Of a stretch of DNA of 48,337 bases, positions 34,739-42,885 are shown in pieces. Every line of letters starts with the position of its first letter. Within the stretch, counting starts at the first letter, position 1. The translations under genes were made by a program, and so were the position numbers. Source of the stretch: COE1 sp964387365 (GTDB lineage: Bacteria > Bacillota > Clostridia > Lachnospirales > Lachnospiraceae); the NCBI GenBank assembly GCA_964387365.1, contig CAYLWP010000003.1, positions 1 to 48,337 of the forward strand, given 5' to 3'. The notes below the pieces were generated by a model. It was not told the origin of the DNA and searched no databases. It was given only the letters and a program-made list of their open reading frames with translations.

Positions 34739-35816
34739 TACGTCCGTTCCTTTCTGCCTGATTAAATACCCACTTATGCTGAATGCGGAAGCTGAAGAAG
34801 AACAGAACCGTATCAATGGCAGCCTTAGCAAGTGTGGAAACTTCCGGTGAGGAAATCCCAAAAAGAGACTCCGCCAAAAATACCAGTACTGCAGACACAC
34901 CAATCTGCACCAATGCCAGCATATAATATTTTACTAATGTCACTTTATCCTTGTTGTCATGAAACACGAGGTTTGCATTCATCCAGTAATTCATACCGGA
35001 AGATATTACTCGTGCCAAAAAAGCCGCAACAAAGGTGAGTGGGATTGGCAAAGCAGCCAAAAATCCAAGATTCTTAAACAGATAAAATGCCAGCTCATCC
35101 ACAACTGCCGCAGAAACAGAGCTCATAAGATACTTAATAATCAACGCATAGATGCGCAGACTGTCACGCACTACCCTGAAATGTGAGGATTTATTTTCAT
35201 CGAGATATACAGTGGCAATCTGTACCTGTTCAAAGGGAATCTCACGCCGGTTCATCAGAAACAGCATATTTGTTTCATACTCATATCTATCGCCCTCTGC
35301 TTTTAGCAGTTCAGAAAGATACACCTTAGGAAAAGCGCGCAATCCTGTCTGTGTATCTGCAATCTTCATTCCGAAAAACAGCTTGAAAACAGCGGAAGTA
35401 ATTCGATTCCCCGTCTTACTTCTTGCCGGAACATTCGGATTGGAAAAGTCGCGCACACCTAACACCACATTACTGCTTTCGAGGCAGGCAAGTGAAACAG
35501 CTTCTATATCCTCTACCAGATGCTGACCGTCTGCATCTGCTGTCACAACACATCTTTTATCCGGCCTGTTTTCCAGAAAATAGGCGAAGGCTGTTTTTAA
35601 GGCTGCACCCTTACCACGATTTACCTCATGAGTCAGAATCGTACAGGCATCCAGCTTTCCTGCTTCTCCGAAAATATCTGCATACTCCTCTCCGCTACCG
35701 TCATTCACCACAAGAATATCCTGAAAGCCTGCCTCTACCAGACCCTGCAAGGTTCCAATCAGCTTCTCATCCGGCTGATAGGCAGGGATAATAACCGAAA
35801 CCTCATTTACGTTCAT
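34713..35816 (-). CDS. Fusion of GT2 glycosyltransferase and GtrA-like flippase domain
   Basis: This is a 367-residue two-domain protein. Residues 1-220 form a GT-A glycosyltransferase family 2 domain: VSVIIPAYQPDEKLIGTL, VVNDGSG, NRGKGAALKTAF and the metal-binding TADADGQH, as in polyprenyl-phosphate sugar synthases (DPM1/GtrB type). Residues 230-350 contain four TM helices of a GtrA domain, the presumed flippase for polyprenyl-phosphate-linked sugar. Normally gtrA and gtrB are separate genes, so this single protein may both make and flip the lipid-linked sugar. It is first in a three-gene cassette, with a promoter at 35923-35951 and a leader of roughly 100 bases. The likely role is sugar decoration of cell wall polymers; the substrate is unknown. 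Confidence 0.9.
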   Translation of the reverse strand: MNVNEVSVIIPAYQPDEKLIGTLQGLVEAGFQDILVVNDGSGEEYADIFGEAGKLDACTILTHEVNRGKGAALKTAFAYFLENRPDKRCVVTADADGQHLVEDIEAVSLACLESSNVVLGVRDFSNPNVPARSKTGNRITSAVFKLFFGMKIADTQTGLRAFPKVYLSELLKAEGDRYEYETNMLFLMNRREIPFEQVQIATVYLDENKSSHFRVVRDSLRIYALIIKYLMSSVSAAVVDELAFYLFKNLGFLAALPIPLTFVAAFLARVISSGMNYWMNANLVFHDNKDKVTLVKYYMLALVQIGVSAVLVFLAESLFGISSPEVSTLAKAAIDTVLFFFSFRIQHKWVFNQAERNGRNEKKADFV

Positions 35817-35922
35817 ATACGTTCCCCCTTATCACTTTTATCAATCCCCTACGAATTTTGCATCAATCAAAAAACTATTTGTATTTTCTTTTAATCTTCG
35901 TTTAATTTATCTGCACATTCTA

Positions 35923-35951
35923 AATTTACAGTTATTTTATTCTTATGTCAA
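35923..35951 (-). promoter_or_regulatory. Sigma-A promoter of the GT2-GtrA cassette
   Basis: A perfect TTGACA, 17 bases, TAAATT on the minus strand, again within the word GTTGACATAA. The leader is about 100 bases, ending in AAGGGGGAACG before the ATG at 35816. Confidence 0.6.
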
Positions 35952-36003
35952 CTCATTTTATGTATTTTTTAAATTATTTTTACTATTTGCATTATTTCCA
36001 ATA

Positions 36004-36040
36004 AAAAAACACTACAGATTATCCATCCATAGTGTTTTTT
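36004..36040 (-). terminator. Terminator after the ABC exporter operon
   Basis: The stem AAAAAACACTA / TAGTGTTTTTT has a 15-base loop, with T runs on both strands, just beyond the ATPase stop at 36049. It could work in both directions. Confidence 0.8.
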
Positions 36041-36048
36041 CCTACCCT

Positions 36049-37017
36049 TTATTCTCTGTAATACGCAATCCGGATAATGTCATCAATCTTTGCTTCTTCG
36101 ATTGCGACATCCTTAATCAGCTTCTGCTCAGATATTTCCCTGATTAACTGTGCTGCTGTAATATCAGCCTTTTGGAAACGATACTTTGCAACATTGCCTT
36201 CCCTGCTGTACAGCTCTGCCTGTGGATGCTCCACAAGCTGTTCATCATAAAACTCAACCACAAGGTCCTTATACGGTGCAATACGTTCCACCAGCTCCTC
36301 CAAGGGACCGTCTTCAATAATCGTTCCATGATTAATAATAATCAGTCGTTTGCAAAGCTCCTGTACATCTCCCAGATCATGCGTGGTAAGGATAACTGTC
36401 GTTCCCTTTACCCTGTTAATCTCCTTGATAAACTTTCGAATCGCATACTTACCGTCCACATCGAGTCCAATCGTCGGTTCATCCAGAAACAGCACAGATG
36501 GAGAGTGAAGCATGGCTGCAACTAAATCGCCTCGCATTCTTTGCCCCAGAGACAGCTGACGCACCGGTGTATCAATAATCTCGGAAATCTGTAAAATCTC
36601 ATCCATTACTCTGAGGTTTTCCTCATAGACGTCCTTGTCAATCTGATAGATATGGCGCAACAGTTCAAAGCTTTCTCCCAGCCTTAAATCCCAGTTCAGC
36701 TGTGTTCTCTGTCCAAAAACAACACCCAGATCCTGCACTACCGCCTTACGATTTTTATACGGCTCGTTTCCGTTGATAAAAATCTCTCCTGAGGTTGGCG
36801 TCAGAATACCGGACAACATTTTAATCGTGGTACTCTTACCAGCTCCGTTTGGTCCAAGGAAAGCAACAATCTCTCCCTTATTAATATGAAAATTAATGTC
36901 CTTAACCGCTTCTACCGTCTGTTTCTCACTTTTCACAAGGTTCTTTAACGCACCGGCAAGTCCCTTTTCCTTCTTCGTGATTTGATAATTTTTTCTTAAG
37001 TCCTTTACCTCTATCAT
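36049..37017 (-). CDS. ABC-2 type exporter, ATP-binding protein
   Basis: This is a 322-residue NBD. Walker A GPNGAGKST (about residues 55-63), Q-loop VVFGQR, signature LSLGQRMRGDL, Walker B VLFLDEPTIGLD and the H-loop TTHD are all present. The C-terminal 80 residues form a regulatory extension of mixed helix and strand. The set resembles drug or envelope component exporters of the NatA / daunorubicin type. It is the third gene of an operon with two ABC-2 permeases upstream (40-base gap). The substrate is unknown. Confidence 0.93.
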   Translation of the reverse strand: MIEVKDLRKNYQITKKEKGLAGALKNLVKSEKQTVEAVKDINFHINKGEIVAFLGPNGAGKSTTIKMLSGILTPTSGEIFINGNEPYKNRKAVVQDLGVVFGQRTQLNWDLRLGESFELLRHIYQIDKDVYEENLRVMDEILQISEIIDTPVRQLSLGQRMRGDLVAAMLHSPSVLFLDEPTIGLDVDGKYAIRKFIKEINRVKGTTVILTTHDLGDVQELCKRLIIINHGTIIEDGPLEELVERIAPYKDLVVEFYDEQLVEHPQAELYSREGNVAKYRFQKADITAAQLIREISEQKLIKDVAIEEAKIDDIIRIAYYRE

Positions 37018-37057
37018 ACACTAACCCCTCTTTGCTCATATTTCTTACAACAGTATG

Positions 37058-37873
37058 CTAATTTCCTGCACTCTCATACTGCTTCAGTCCCTGCCTGAAT
37101 ACGATGGCCGCAATCACAAACACCAGCAAGCCGACTGCAAGTGTTCCCCAGATAGCTCCGCTTCCGGAAAACCTTCCGTTAGGCATTCCCAAAAGCTCCG
37201 AAACCGGATAAAAGCTCACCCAGCCAATCGGAATCAGATAGGTCAGTATAAACTGGAAACTCTCGGGGTAAATAGTTAGCGGATACATCGTCGATTTATC
37301 AAACAGCTCCTGTGTATATTTACTAAACGGAGTCAGACTTTTTGTCCAAAATGCAGTAGAGCCTATAATTAGATAAATCGCACCACGAATTAAGGTCGCT
37401 CCCACCAGCATGGATAAAATGTATATCACATTTTTGATACTCCATGCAAAGTCAATCTGCAGACAACCATATGTAAATACACAAATTCCCGGAATCAAAT
37501 CGGTAATTCCGACCGGATTAAAGCCTGTAAAATAGAATTGATACAACACATTCAACGGTCTTAACATATAGCGGTCAAAATCTCCCTCTACAATATACCA
37601 GCCCAAATCCCAGCTCTGTATGAAGAAAATAACGTTCAGGGCATGCGAAATAACCGACAGCCCATACAAAAAAGCAAGCTGACCATAGCCCCAGCCGGCA
37701 ACTGTTCCAAACTCCGCCACAACAAACTTAATCGTGGCAAATCCGACAATAAACTGAATGGGATTCGATAACAGCCAACCCAATAAGCCCATCCGGTACT
37801 CCACTGCCTGTAAAATTGCTACTCGGAAATATGCCTTAGATACACTTAGATAATACTTACTTCTTTGAATCAT
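37058..37873 (-). CDS. ABC-2 family permease (PF06182-like), second of pair
   Basis: This is a 271-residue protein with about six TM helices and the pattern of the ABC-2 'DUF990' permeases. It has an N-terminal helix with YFRVAILQAVEYRMGLLGWL, the conserved WDLGWYIVEGDFDRYMLRPL loop, and a PLTIYPESFQFILTYLIPIG segment before the last helices. The two permeases probably form a heterodimer with the ATPase downstream. It starts 6 bases after the first permease ends. Confidence 0.9.
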   Translation of the reverse strand: MIQRSKYYLSVSKAYFRVAILQAVEYRMGLLGWLLSNPIQFIVGFATIKFVVAEFGTVAGWGYGQLAFLYGLSVISHALNVIFFIQSWDLGWYIVEGDFDRYMLRPLNVLYQFYFTGFNPVGITDLIPGICVFTYGCLQIDFAWSIKNVIYILSMLVGATLIRGAIYLIIGSTAFWTKSLTPFSKYTQELFDKSTMYPLTIYPESFQFILTYLIPIGWVSFYPVSELLGMPNGRFSGSGAIWGTLAVGLLVFVIAAIVFRQGLKQYESAGN

Positions 37874-37879
37874 TCCTCA

Positions 37880-38686
37880 TCAACCTCCCTGTATCATGAC
37901 ATGTCTGGTTATACGCTTCTGTAAAAACCGAAAAAGCAGCCAGAGTAATCCAAGCCATACCAGCTGCATGCCGATTCTCGGCAGGGAGTCCTCAATCGCA
38001 AGCTTTCCTATATAAATATCCAGCGGAAGCTGATAGATGTAAACAAACGGCAGCACATTCAAAATATCACTCAACCACTCCGGAAAAAACCACATAGGAA
38101 TGATACTTCCCGAAAGCAGTCTGATTAACTGGAACTTTACTGCAAACATGGAGCCCATATACATGGTAACAAATGCCCAGGTTGAATAACATGCCGCAAA
38201 AAGCCAATTAATCAGATAAGAAATCACCACACACGGAATAAATACCAAAAAAGCACCAAGGCTTGCAGGGCGCGGCACCGTAATAAACAGGCTGCCGATA
38301 ATGAAAATCGGTAGTACATTCTGAAAAAAAATCGATGTCGTGTAACCCAAATCTTCAAAAAAATAGATTCCGTAAAGATTAATAGGCTTGAGCATATCAG
38401 TTGCAATCGTTCCCTTTCGCACACTGCTGCTTACTCTTGACTCTACATTTATTGAAAAGAGCATAGACATCATAGAGGACATGATGGTATAGACCAGCAT
38501 ATCCCCCACCTGTACGCCCTTTACCACATCATGTCCTGCATATAACGCCCGCCAGAAAAATGCCGTGGCAAACATCACAATACACTGTCCGATAATATTA
38601 CCGTACACATCGGACCGATACGCCAGTGCCTTCTGTAGCCGGACTGTAAATACATAAAAATACGCCTTCCAATTTCCTGACTTCAT
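37880..38686 (-). CDS. ABC-2 family permease (PF06182-like), first of pair
   Basis: This is a 268-residue integral membrane protein with about six TM helices and the family's KGTIATDMLKPINLYGIYF loop, a counterpart to the same loop in its partner. FFPEWLSDILNVLPFVYIYQ near the C-terminus is also typical. The longer frame begins at 38707, but the strong GAGGGGGA element favours the ATG at 38686 (or the adjacent one at 38689). It is the first gene of the three-gene exporter operon. Confidence 0.88.
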   Translation of the reverse strand: MKSGNWKAYFYVFTVRLQKALAYRSDVYGNIIGQCIVMFATAFFWRALYAGHDVVKGVQVGDMLVYTIMSSMMSMLFSINVESRVSSSVRKGTIATDMLKPINLYGIYFFEDLGYTTSIFFQNVLPIFIIGSLFITVPRPASLGAFLVFIPCVVISYLINWLFAACYSTWAFVTMYMGSMFAVKFQLIRLLSGSIIPMWFFPEWLSDILNVLPFVYIYQLPLDIYIGKLAIEDSLPRIGMQLVWLGLLWLLFRFLQKRITRHVMIQGG

Positions 38687-38727
38687 CATACATCCCCCTC
38701 TGCACATTTGTATGTATCAGTGACTTA

Positions 38728-39849
38728 TTATTCAAAATGTGCCGCAACCTCTTTCAGGTTTTCAATAATCGGCAAATGCTGAGGGCAAACCTTTTCACAC
38801 TGTCCACAGCCTACACAGGCGCTCGCCGCACCAAAAATCTTAATCAGATTGCCGTAATAAGTTCCCTGCGGTGTCCAGTCCTTTTCCTTAATCTCCTGCT
38901 TGTCAGCATTATACAAAGAAAAGTACTTCGGAATAGCAATGTGCATCGGACAGCCCTCCGTACAATAGGAGCATCCCGTACAAGGAATGGCAATGTTTCC
39001 GTTAATTACCTCTACGGCCTTACCAATCAGAGCCTGCTCTTCCTCATTTAAAGGCTGCATATCCTTCATATAATCCGTATTATCCAAAAGCTGTTCCATA
39101 TTGCTCATACCGGAAAGAACCATGAAAACGTTATCCAGACTTGCCGCAAAACGGACTGCCCAGGAAGAAACAGACATATCCGGATGATATTCCTTGAACA
39201 TGCTCTCCACACTCTCAGGCACCTTTGCAAGTGTTCCACCCTTGACAGGCTCCATGACGATAACCGGCTTGCCGTGCTTTTTTGCTACCTCATAGCACTT
39301 TCTTGACTGTACGCCCTCGCTGTCCCAATCAAGATAATTAATCTGCAGCTGTACAAACTCCATCTCCGGATGGTCAGTCAGAACCTGATCCAACAGCTCT
39401 GCATTATCATGGAAAGAGAATCCGATGTGCTTTACCAAGCCCTGCTTTTTCTTCTCAATCAGCCAGTTAAAACAGTCGTATTTTTTATATACCTCATAAT
39501 GATTCATACCAATATCATGCAACAGATAATAGTCAAAGAAGGTGACTCCTGTTTTTGCTCTCTGCTCATCAAATACCTTATCACGATCCTCCGGACTGTG
39601 AATATAATCGGCATGCAGCTTCGTTGCTAAGGTATAGCTGTCTCTCGGATGGCGGTCTACCAGTGCCTCCTTGGCAGCATTCTCACTTTGGAATCCACAG
39701 TACATCCATGCTGTATCAAAATATGTAAATCCTCTTTCAAGAAAGGTATCAACCATCTTCTTAGTCAGCTCAATATCGATTTTAGAATCGTCATTCGCAT
39801 CCAAAAGCGGCAATCTCATCATTCCAAACCCTAATTTTTTTGCATCCAT
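38728..39849 (-). CDS. Aldo/keto reductase with C-terminal 4Fe-4S ferredoxin domain
   Basis: This is a 373-residue protein. Residues 1-270 form an AKR barrel with GFGMMRLPLL, the catalytic Asp and Tyr in YFDTAWMYCGFQSE, Lys in ATKLHADY and His in YYLLHDIG. Residues 280-373 hold two cluster motifs, CTGCSYCTEGCP and CVGCGQCEKVCP. This fusion is common in anaerobic Clostridia, and its physiological substrate is mostly unknown. It probably couples NAD(P)H or ferredoxin to carbonyl reduction in the cytoplasm. The ATG at 39849 follows AAAGGAG; the frame itself extends to 39882. It lies just upstream of the exporter operon on the same strand, 41 bases before its first gene. Confidence 0.93.
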   Translation of the reverse strand: MDAKKLGFGMMRLPLLDANDDSKIDIELTKKMVDTFLERGFTYFDTAWMYCGFQSENAAKEALVDRHPRDSYTLATKLHADYIHSPEDRDKVFDEQRAKTGVTFFDYYLLHDIGMNHYEVYKKYDCFNWLIEKKKQGLVKHIGFSFHDNAELLDQVLTDHPEMEFVQLQINYLDWDSEGVQSRKCYEVAKKHGKPVIVMEPVKGGTLAKVPESVESMFKEYHPDMSVSSWAVRFAASLDNVFMVLSGMSNMEQLLDNTDYMKDMQPLNEEEQALIGKAVEVINGNIAIPCTGCSYCTEGCPMHIAIPKYFSLYNADKQEIKEKDWTPQGTYYGNLIKIFGAASACVGCGQCEKVCPQHLPIIENLKEVAAHFE

Positions 39850-39953
39850 AATATTTTCTCCTTTACTCTTTTCACATATCACACAAATTTGCCAAATAAC
39901 TTATTTGATTATACAACAAGATTATGTAAATTCATATAGGTCAGTCAAAAAAA

Positions 39954-39983
39954 GGACACTCTCCCTTTGACCGGAAAGTGTCC
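39954..39983 (-). terminator. Terminator after the GH28-like gene
   Basis: On the minus strand GGACACTTTCC pairs with GGGAGAGTGTCC (small mismatch) and is followed by seven T, 15 bases beyond the stop. Confidence 0.75.
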
Positions 39984-39998
39984 CTTCATAGATCTTAT

Positions 39999-42008
39999 TT
40001 ATTTCTTTCTAAGTTCAATCTTGTCAAGGTTTGGAGCCCATTCATCCATTGCACCGTTGTCAAGCTTTATGGTGTTGTTACCCTTATTCAGCTTAATCTC
40101 GATTGTCTTTACCTTAACTTCATTCCAGTTAGTACCCTTGCATCCCTTAGGATCTGCATCACCGTTGTTAACTGTTACATAGAAGGTACGAGCGCCGTTT
40201 AATAAGTAATAAATATCTAAGTAATAGGTTCCTGCACTTGGAGCATTCACAGTAAAGGTTACCTTACCGTTAGCCTTGCCGTCACCACCAATATTTCCTA
40301 CCATCTTTCCACCGGAAGCCTTGCTCTTGGATACAACCTCTGCTCCGCCTGCAATCTTAGCATCCTCTGCTTCATATACAAGCTTGCTGCTTGAAGCCTG
40401 GAACTTAATATTGGAAGTATAGCTTCCGAATGATACATAATCATCCTTGTTAGACTCAGTTAATACTGTGCCGTTCATCTTAACGTTTGTAAAAGTAACG
40501 TTCTTTACATAAGAATTTGCATTCTTAGATCCCTGGATAACACCCTTAAGATCGAAGTAATCTTCAAATGTACAATCCTTAACCTGTACACCGTCTACAA
40601 CTGCACCCTTATTGTTCTTCTGTAATGTCCAGATTACGAAAGGAGCTGTACGGAACTGTCCGCTCTTCTGACCCATATCAAGTCTCTGAGATCTGATATT
40701 GATGAAACGGATATCACTGAAGTTACCGTTACCGTCATCGTGCGAAATAGAGATACCTCTGTGGCATCCGATAATATCAATGTCGTTAAATTCGATGTTG
40801 CTTGTGTTTCCTCTTGCCTGCATACCAACCTTACAGCCTGCACCGTTAAGTCCGTATCCAACGCAGTTCTTGTACAGATAGTTCTTCATCTCAGCGCCTT
40901 CAACACTTGCCTTAGGACAGAAGATGTCATCACCTGTGATACCGAAGCAGTCTAAAACCTCAACTCCGTTACATGAAAGGAAGTCATATCCGTCACTATG
41001 TACAAAGTCAGGATCGTTTAACATCTTTACGTTTCTGCACTTGATGTTCTTGGAAAGCTGAATACTGAAGGTCCAGCCTGTTGCATCCTTTACAGTAATA
41101 CCGTCTAAGGTAAAGTTCTGTGCACCGTTACCATCGATGATACCCTTTCTGAAGTTATCATAGCCGTCTGCCTTATTGTTGCTTCCTTTTTCAACTAATA
41201 CTGTTGAGTTAGCATCGATAACACCACGTCCGATAATCTGGAAGTTCTTAGAGTTCTTTATATCGATACTTCTTCTACCCTGTCTGCCGTTTTCTCCTGA
41301 ATCTTCCCACTGATAATCATTTCTGTTACCTGAGCCTCTGAGGAATGCTCCCTCATCCAGGAAAAGTGTTACGTTGTCGCGTGCATCAATGTATACGAAC
41401 TTGTAAACACCTGCCGGAAAATATACGGTACCGCCACCGTTCTTGCTTAAATCATTGATTGCGTTCTGAATCTTGTTGGATGCGTTATTCTTACCGGTCT
41501 TGTCTGCATTATAAGGAGACTTTGTAATATCGATTACTTTCTTGCCGTCTACCTTTGGTGTAGAATATCTTTCCTTAGGGTCACATGCGATTACAAGCAT
41601 ATCAGACTTGCCGCCTGCCTTGAGCTCGCAGATGATATATCTTGAGCCATCCTGCTTCAGGGAGAAAGTAAGCTTGCTGCCTGACTTGGTTGCCTTCATA
41701 TTGTAGCTGTGAGGGCTTAATTCATAGCTGGAAATACTTCCGTTCTTTGCTGTAATTTCAAATGTTGCCGTACCCTCGTATGCAAGATGTGCATAGCTGT
41801 ACACACCGTTGTAATACTCAACAACATCAACACTTTTTCCATCCACTTTAAGTGAAAAATCCTTACTTGTTGTTTCGTAAGCTGCTTTGTCGTAAGCATT
41901 GAAATAGCTGGCTGCTTCTACGTTCAAGCTGTTACCTGCGAAAACGGATGCGGCTACTACCAATGCTGTCGTCACTACTTTTGTCAATAAGCCTTTGATT
42001 CCTTTCAT
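39999..42008 (-). CDS. Secreted right-handed beta-helix glycosidase (GH28-like) with CBM35/CBM6-like module
   Basis: This is a 669-residue exported protein: signal peptide (1-33), an N-terminal beta-sandwich of about 120 residues, a pectin-lyase-type parallel beta-helix (about 155-540) and a C-terminal CBM35/CBM6-like module (545-669) starting LVYEAEDAKIAGGAEVV. The helix has GGGTVYFPAGVYKFVYID at its start, and acidic clusters HSDGYDFLS (about 335-343) and GITGDDIFCPK (about 354-364). These correspond to the NTD and GDD motifs of GH28 polygalacturonase-type enzymes. The GHG and RIK motifs of classical GH28 are not evident, so the substrate may be another polysaccharide. A GH49-like dextranase is an alternative. 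The same C-terminal module type occurs three times in the enzyme at 42886-47283. GGAGG lies only 4 bases before the ATG. Confidence 0.78.
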   Translation of the reverse strand: MKGIKGLLTKVVTTALVVAASVFAGNSLNVEAASYFNAYDKAAYETTSKDFSLKVDGKSVDVVEYYNGVYSYAHLAYEGTATFEITAKNGSISSYELSPHSYNMKATKSGSKLTFSLKQDGSRYIICELKAGGKSDMLVIACDPKERYSTPKVDGKKVIDITKSPYNADKTGKNNASNKIQNAINDLSKNGGGTVYFPAGVYKFVYIDARDNVTLFLDEGAFLRGSGNRNDYQWEDSGENGRQGRRSIDIKNSKNFQIIGRGVIDANSTVLVEKGSNNKADGYDNFRKGIIDGNGAQNFTLDGITVKDATGWTFSIQLSKNIKCRNVKMLNDPDFVHSDGYDFLSCNGVEVLDCFGITGDDIFCPKASVEGAEMKNYLYKNCVGYGLNGAGCKVGMQARGNTSNIEFNDIDIIGCHRGISISHDDGNGNFSDIRFINIRSQRLDMGQKSGQFRTAPFVIWTLQKNNKGAVVDGVQVKDCTFEDYFDLKGVIQGSKNANSYVKNVTFTNVKMNGTVLTESNKDDYVSFGSYTSNIKFQASSSKLVYEAEDAKIAGGAEVVSKSKASGGKMVGNIGGDGKANGKVTFTVNAPSAGTYYLDIYYLLNGARTFYVTVNNGDADPKGCKGTNWNEVKVKTIEIKLNKGNNTIKLDNGAMDEWAPNLDKIELRKK

Positions 42009-42040
42009 AAATCCTCCATAATATATAGTTTCTTTTGCAC

Positions 42041-42070
42041 AAAAAACAGGCTTTTAGTTGCCTGTTTTTT
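42041..42070 (-). promoter_or_regulatory. Terminator-like hairpin in the leader of the GH28-like gene
   Basis: The perfect 11-bp stem AAAAAACAGGC / GCCTGTTTTTT has an 8-base loop and ends only 32 bases before the ATG at 42008. It could terminate xpt read-through or attenuate the glycosidase transcript. A weaker hairpin plus T run (42196-42215) lies closer to the xpt stop. Confidence 0.6.
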
Positions 42071-42220
42071 GTATTGGTTACATAATATTTATACCTTGTT
42101 TTTACCATAATACGGCATGGAATAAATTCGGTGGTTTATGGACTTATTTTGGTTTTGTAATATTTTCTTAACATTTGTCCGAATATATCACAAAAAAGCA
42201 GTTTTCTTAATGCTTTTATA

Positions 42221-42805
42221 TCATGATTGTTCTCTGAATGTAACCGTTCCGTTTTTCCAGTCCATCTCATCTACAATCGCCAGAGACTCCAGCTGAAAAC
42301 CTAGATTTCTAATGATTCTGCCACCTGACTGGAAGCCTTTTTCAATCGCGATTCCGATACCTTCTACTGTCGCACCCGCAGACTGCACAATCTGAATCAG
42401 CCCCTGTAAAGCACATCCGTTTGCAAGGAAATCATCAATAAGAAGTACATGGTCGTTTTCGTTTAAAAACTTCTTGGAAACAATAACCTGGTTCTTTGTC
42501 TTATGTGTGAAGGACTCTACCTCAGCCACATACATTTCGCCATCCAGGTTAATACTCTTTGTCTTTTTCGCAAAGACGACCGGTACACCAAAATGCTGTG
42601 CCACAACACAGGCAATACCAATACCGGAAGCTTCTATGGTAAGAATCTTATTGATATTCTTTCCCGCAAAACGTCTCTTCCACTCTTTTCCCATCTCATT
42701 GAATAACTCAATATCCATCTGGTGATTCAGAAAGCTGTCAACCTTGAGTACATCGCCTTCCTTTACAACGCCATCCTTCAATATTCTTTCTTCTAAACAG
42801 TTCAT
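42221..42805 (-). CDS. xpt: Xanthine phosphoribosyltransferase
   Basis: This is a 194-residue type I phosphoribosyltransferase with the Xpt-specific opening LEERILKDGVVKEGDVLKVD, then FLNHQMDIELFNEMG, TIEASGIGIA and the PRPP-binding motif VLLIDDFLANG. It converts xanthine and PRPP to XMP in purine salvage. The length matches Bacillus Xpt. The usual xpt-pbuX partner is absent. No purine riboswitch is seen in the 80-base upstream region, only a promoter and a short CGGA/TCCG stem. Confidence 0.95.
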   Translation of the reverse strand: MNCLEERILKDGVVKEGDVLKVDSFLNHQMDIELFNEMGKEWKRRFAGKNINKILTIEASGIGIACVVAQHFGVPVVFAKKTKSINLDGEMYVAEVESFTHKTKNQVIVSKKFLNENDHVLLIDDFLANGCALQGLIQIVQSAGATVEGIGIAIEKGFQSGGRIIRNLGFQLESLAIVDEMDWKNGTVTFREQS

Positions 42806-42844
42806 TTCGTTCTCCTTTGCCGGACAATTCCTTATCCGACACCT

Positions 42845-42873
42845 ATTATATATTTGAAATGCGGCAGAGTAAA
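42845..42873 (-). promoter_or_regulatory. Sigma-A promoter of xpt
   Basis: Minus-strand TTTACT, 17 bases, TATAAT. The leader is about 35 bases, with GCAAAGGAGAA before the ATG. Confidence 0.6.
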
Positions 42874-42885
42874 GGGATTTCTGTT

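Noticed and set aside
42806..42885. Purine riboswitch before xpt
   Set aside because: The space is too small and the conserved core was not found; a plain promoter and ribosome binding site fill it.
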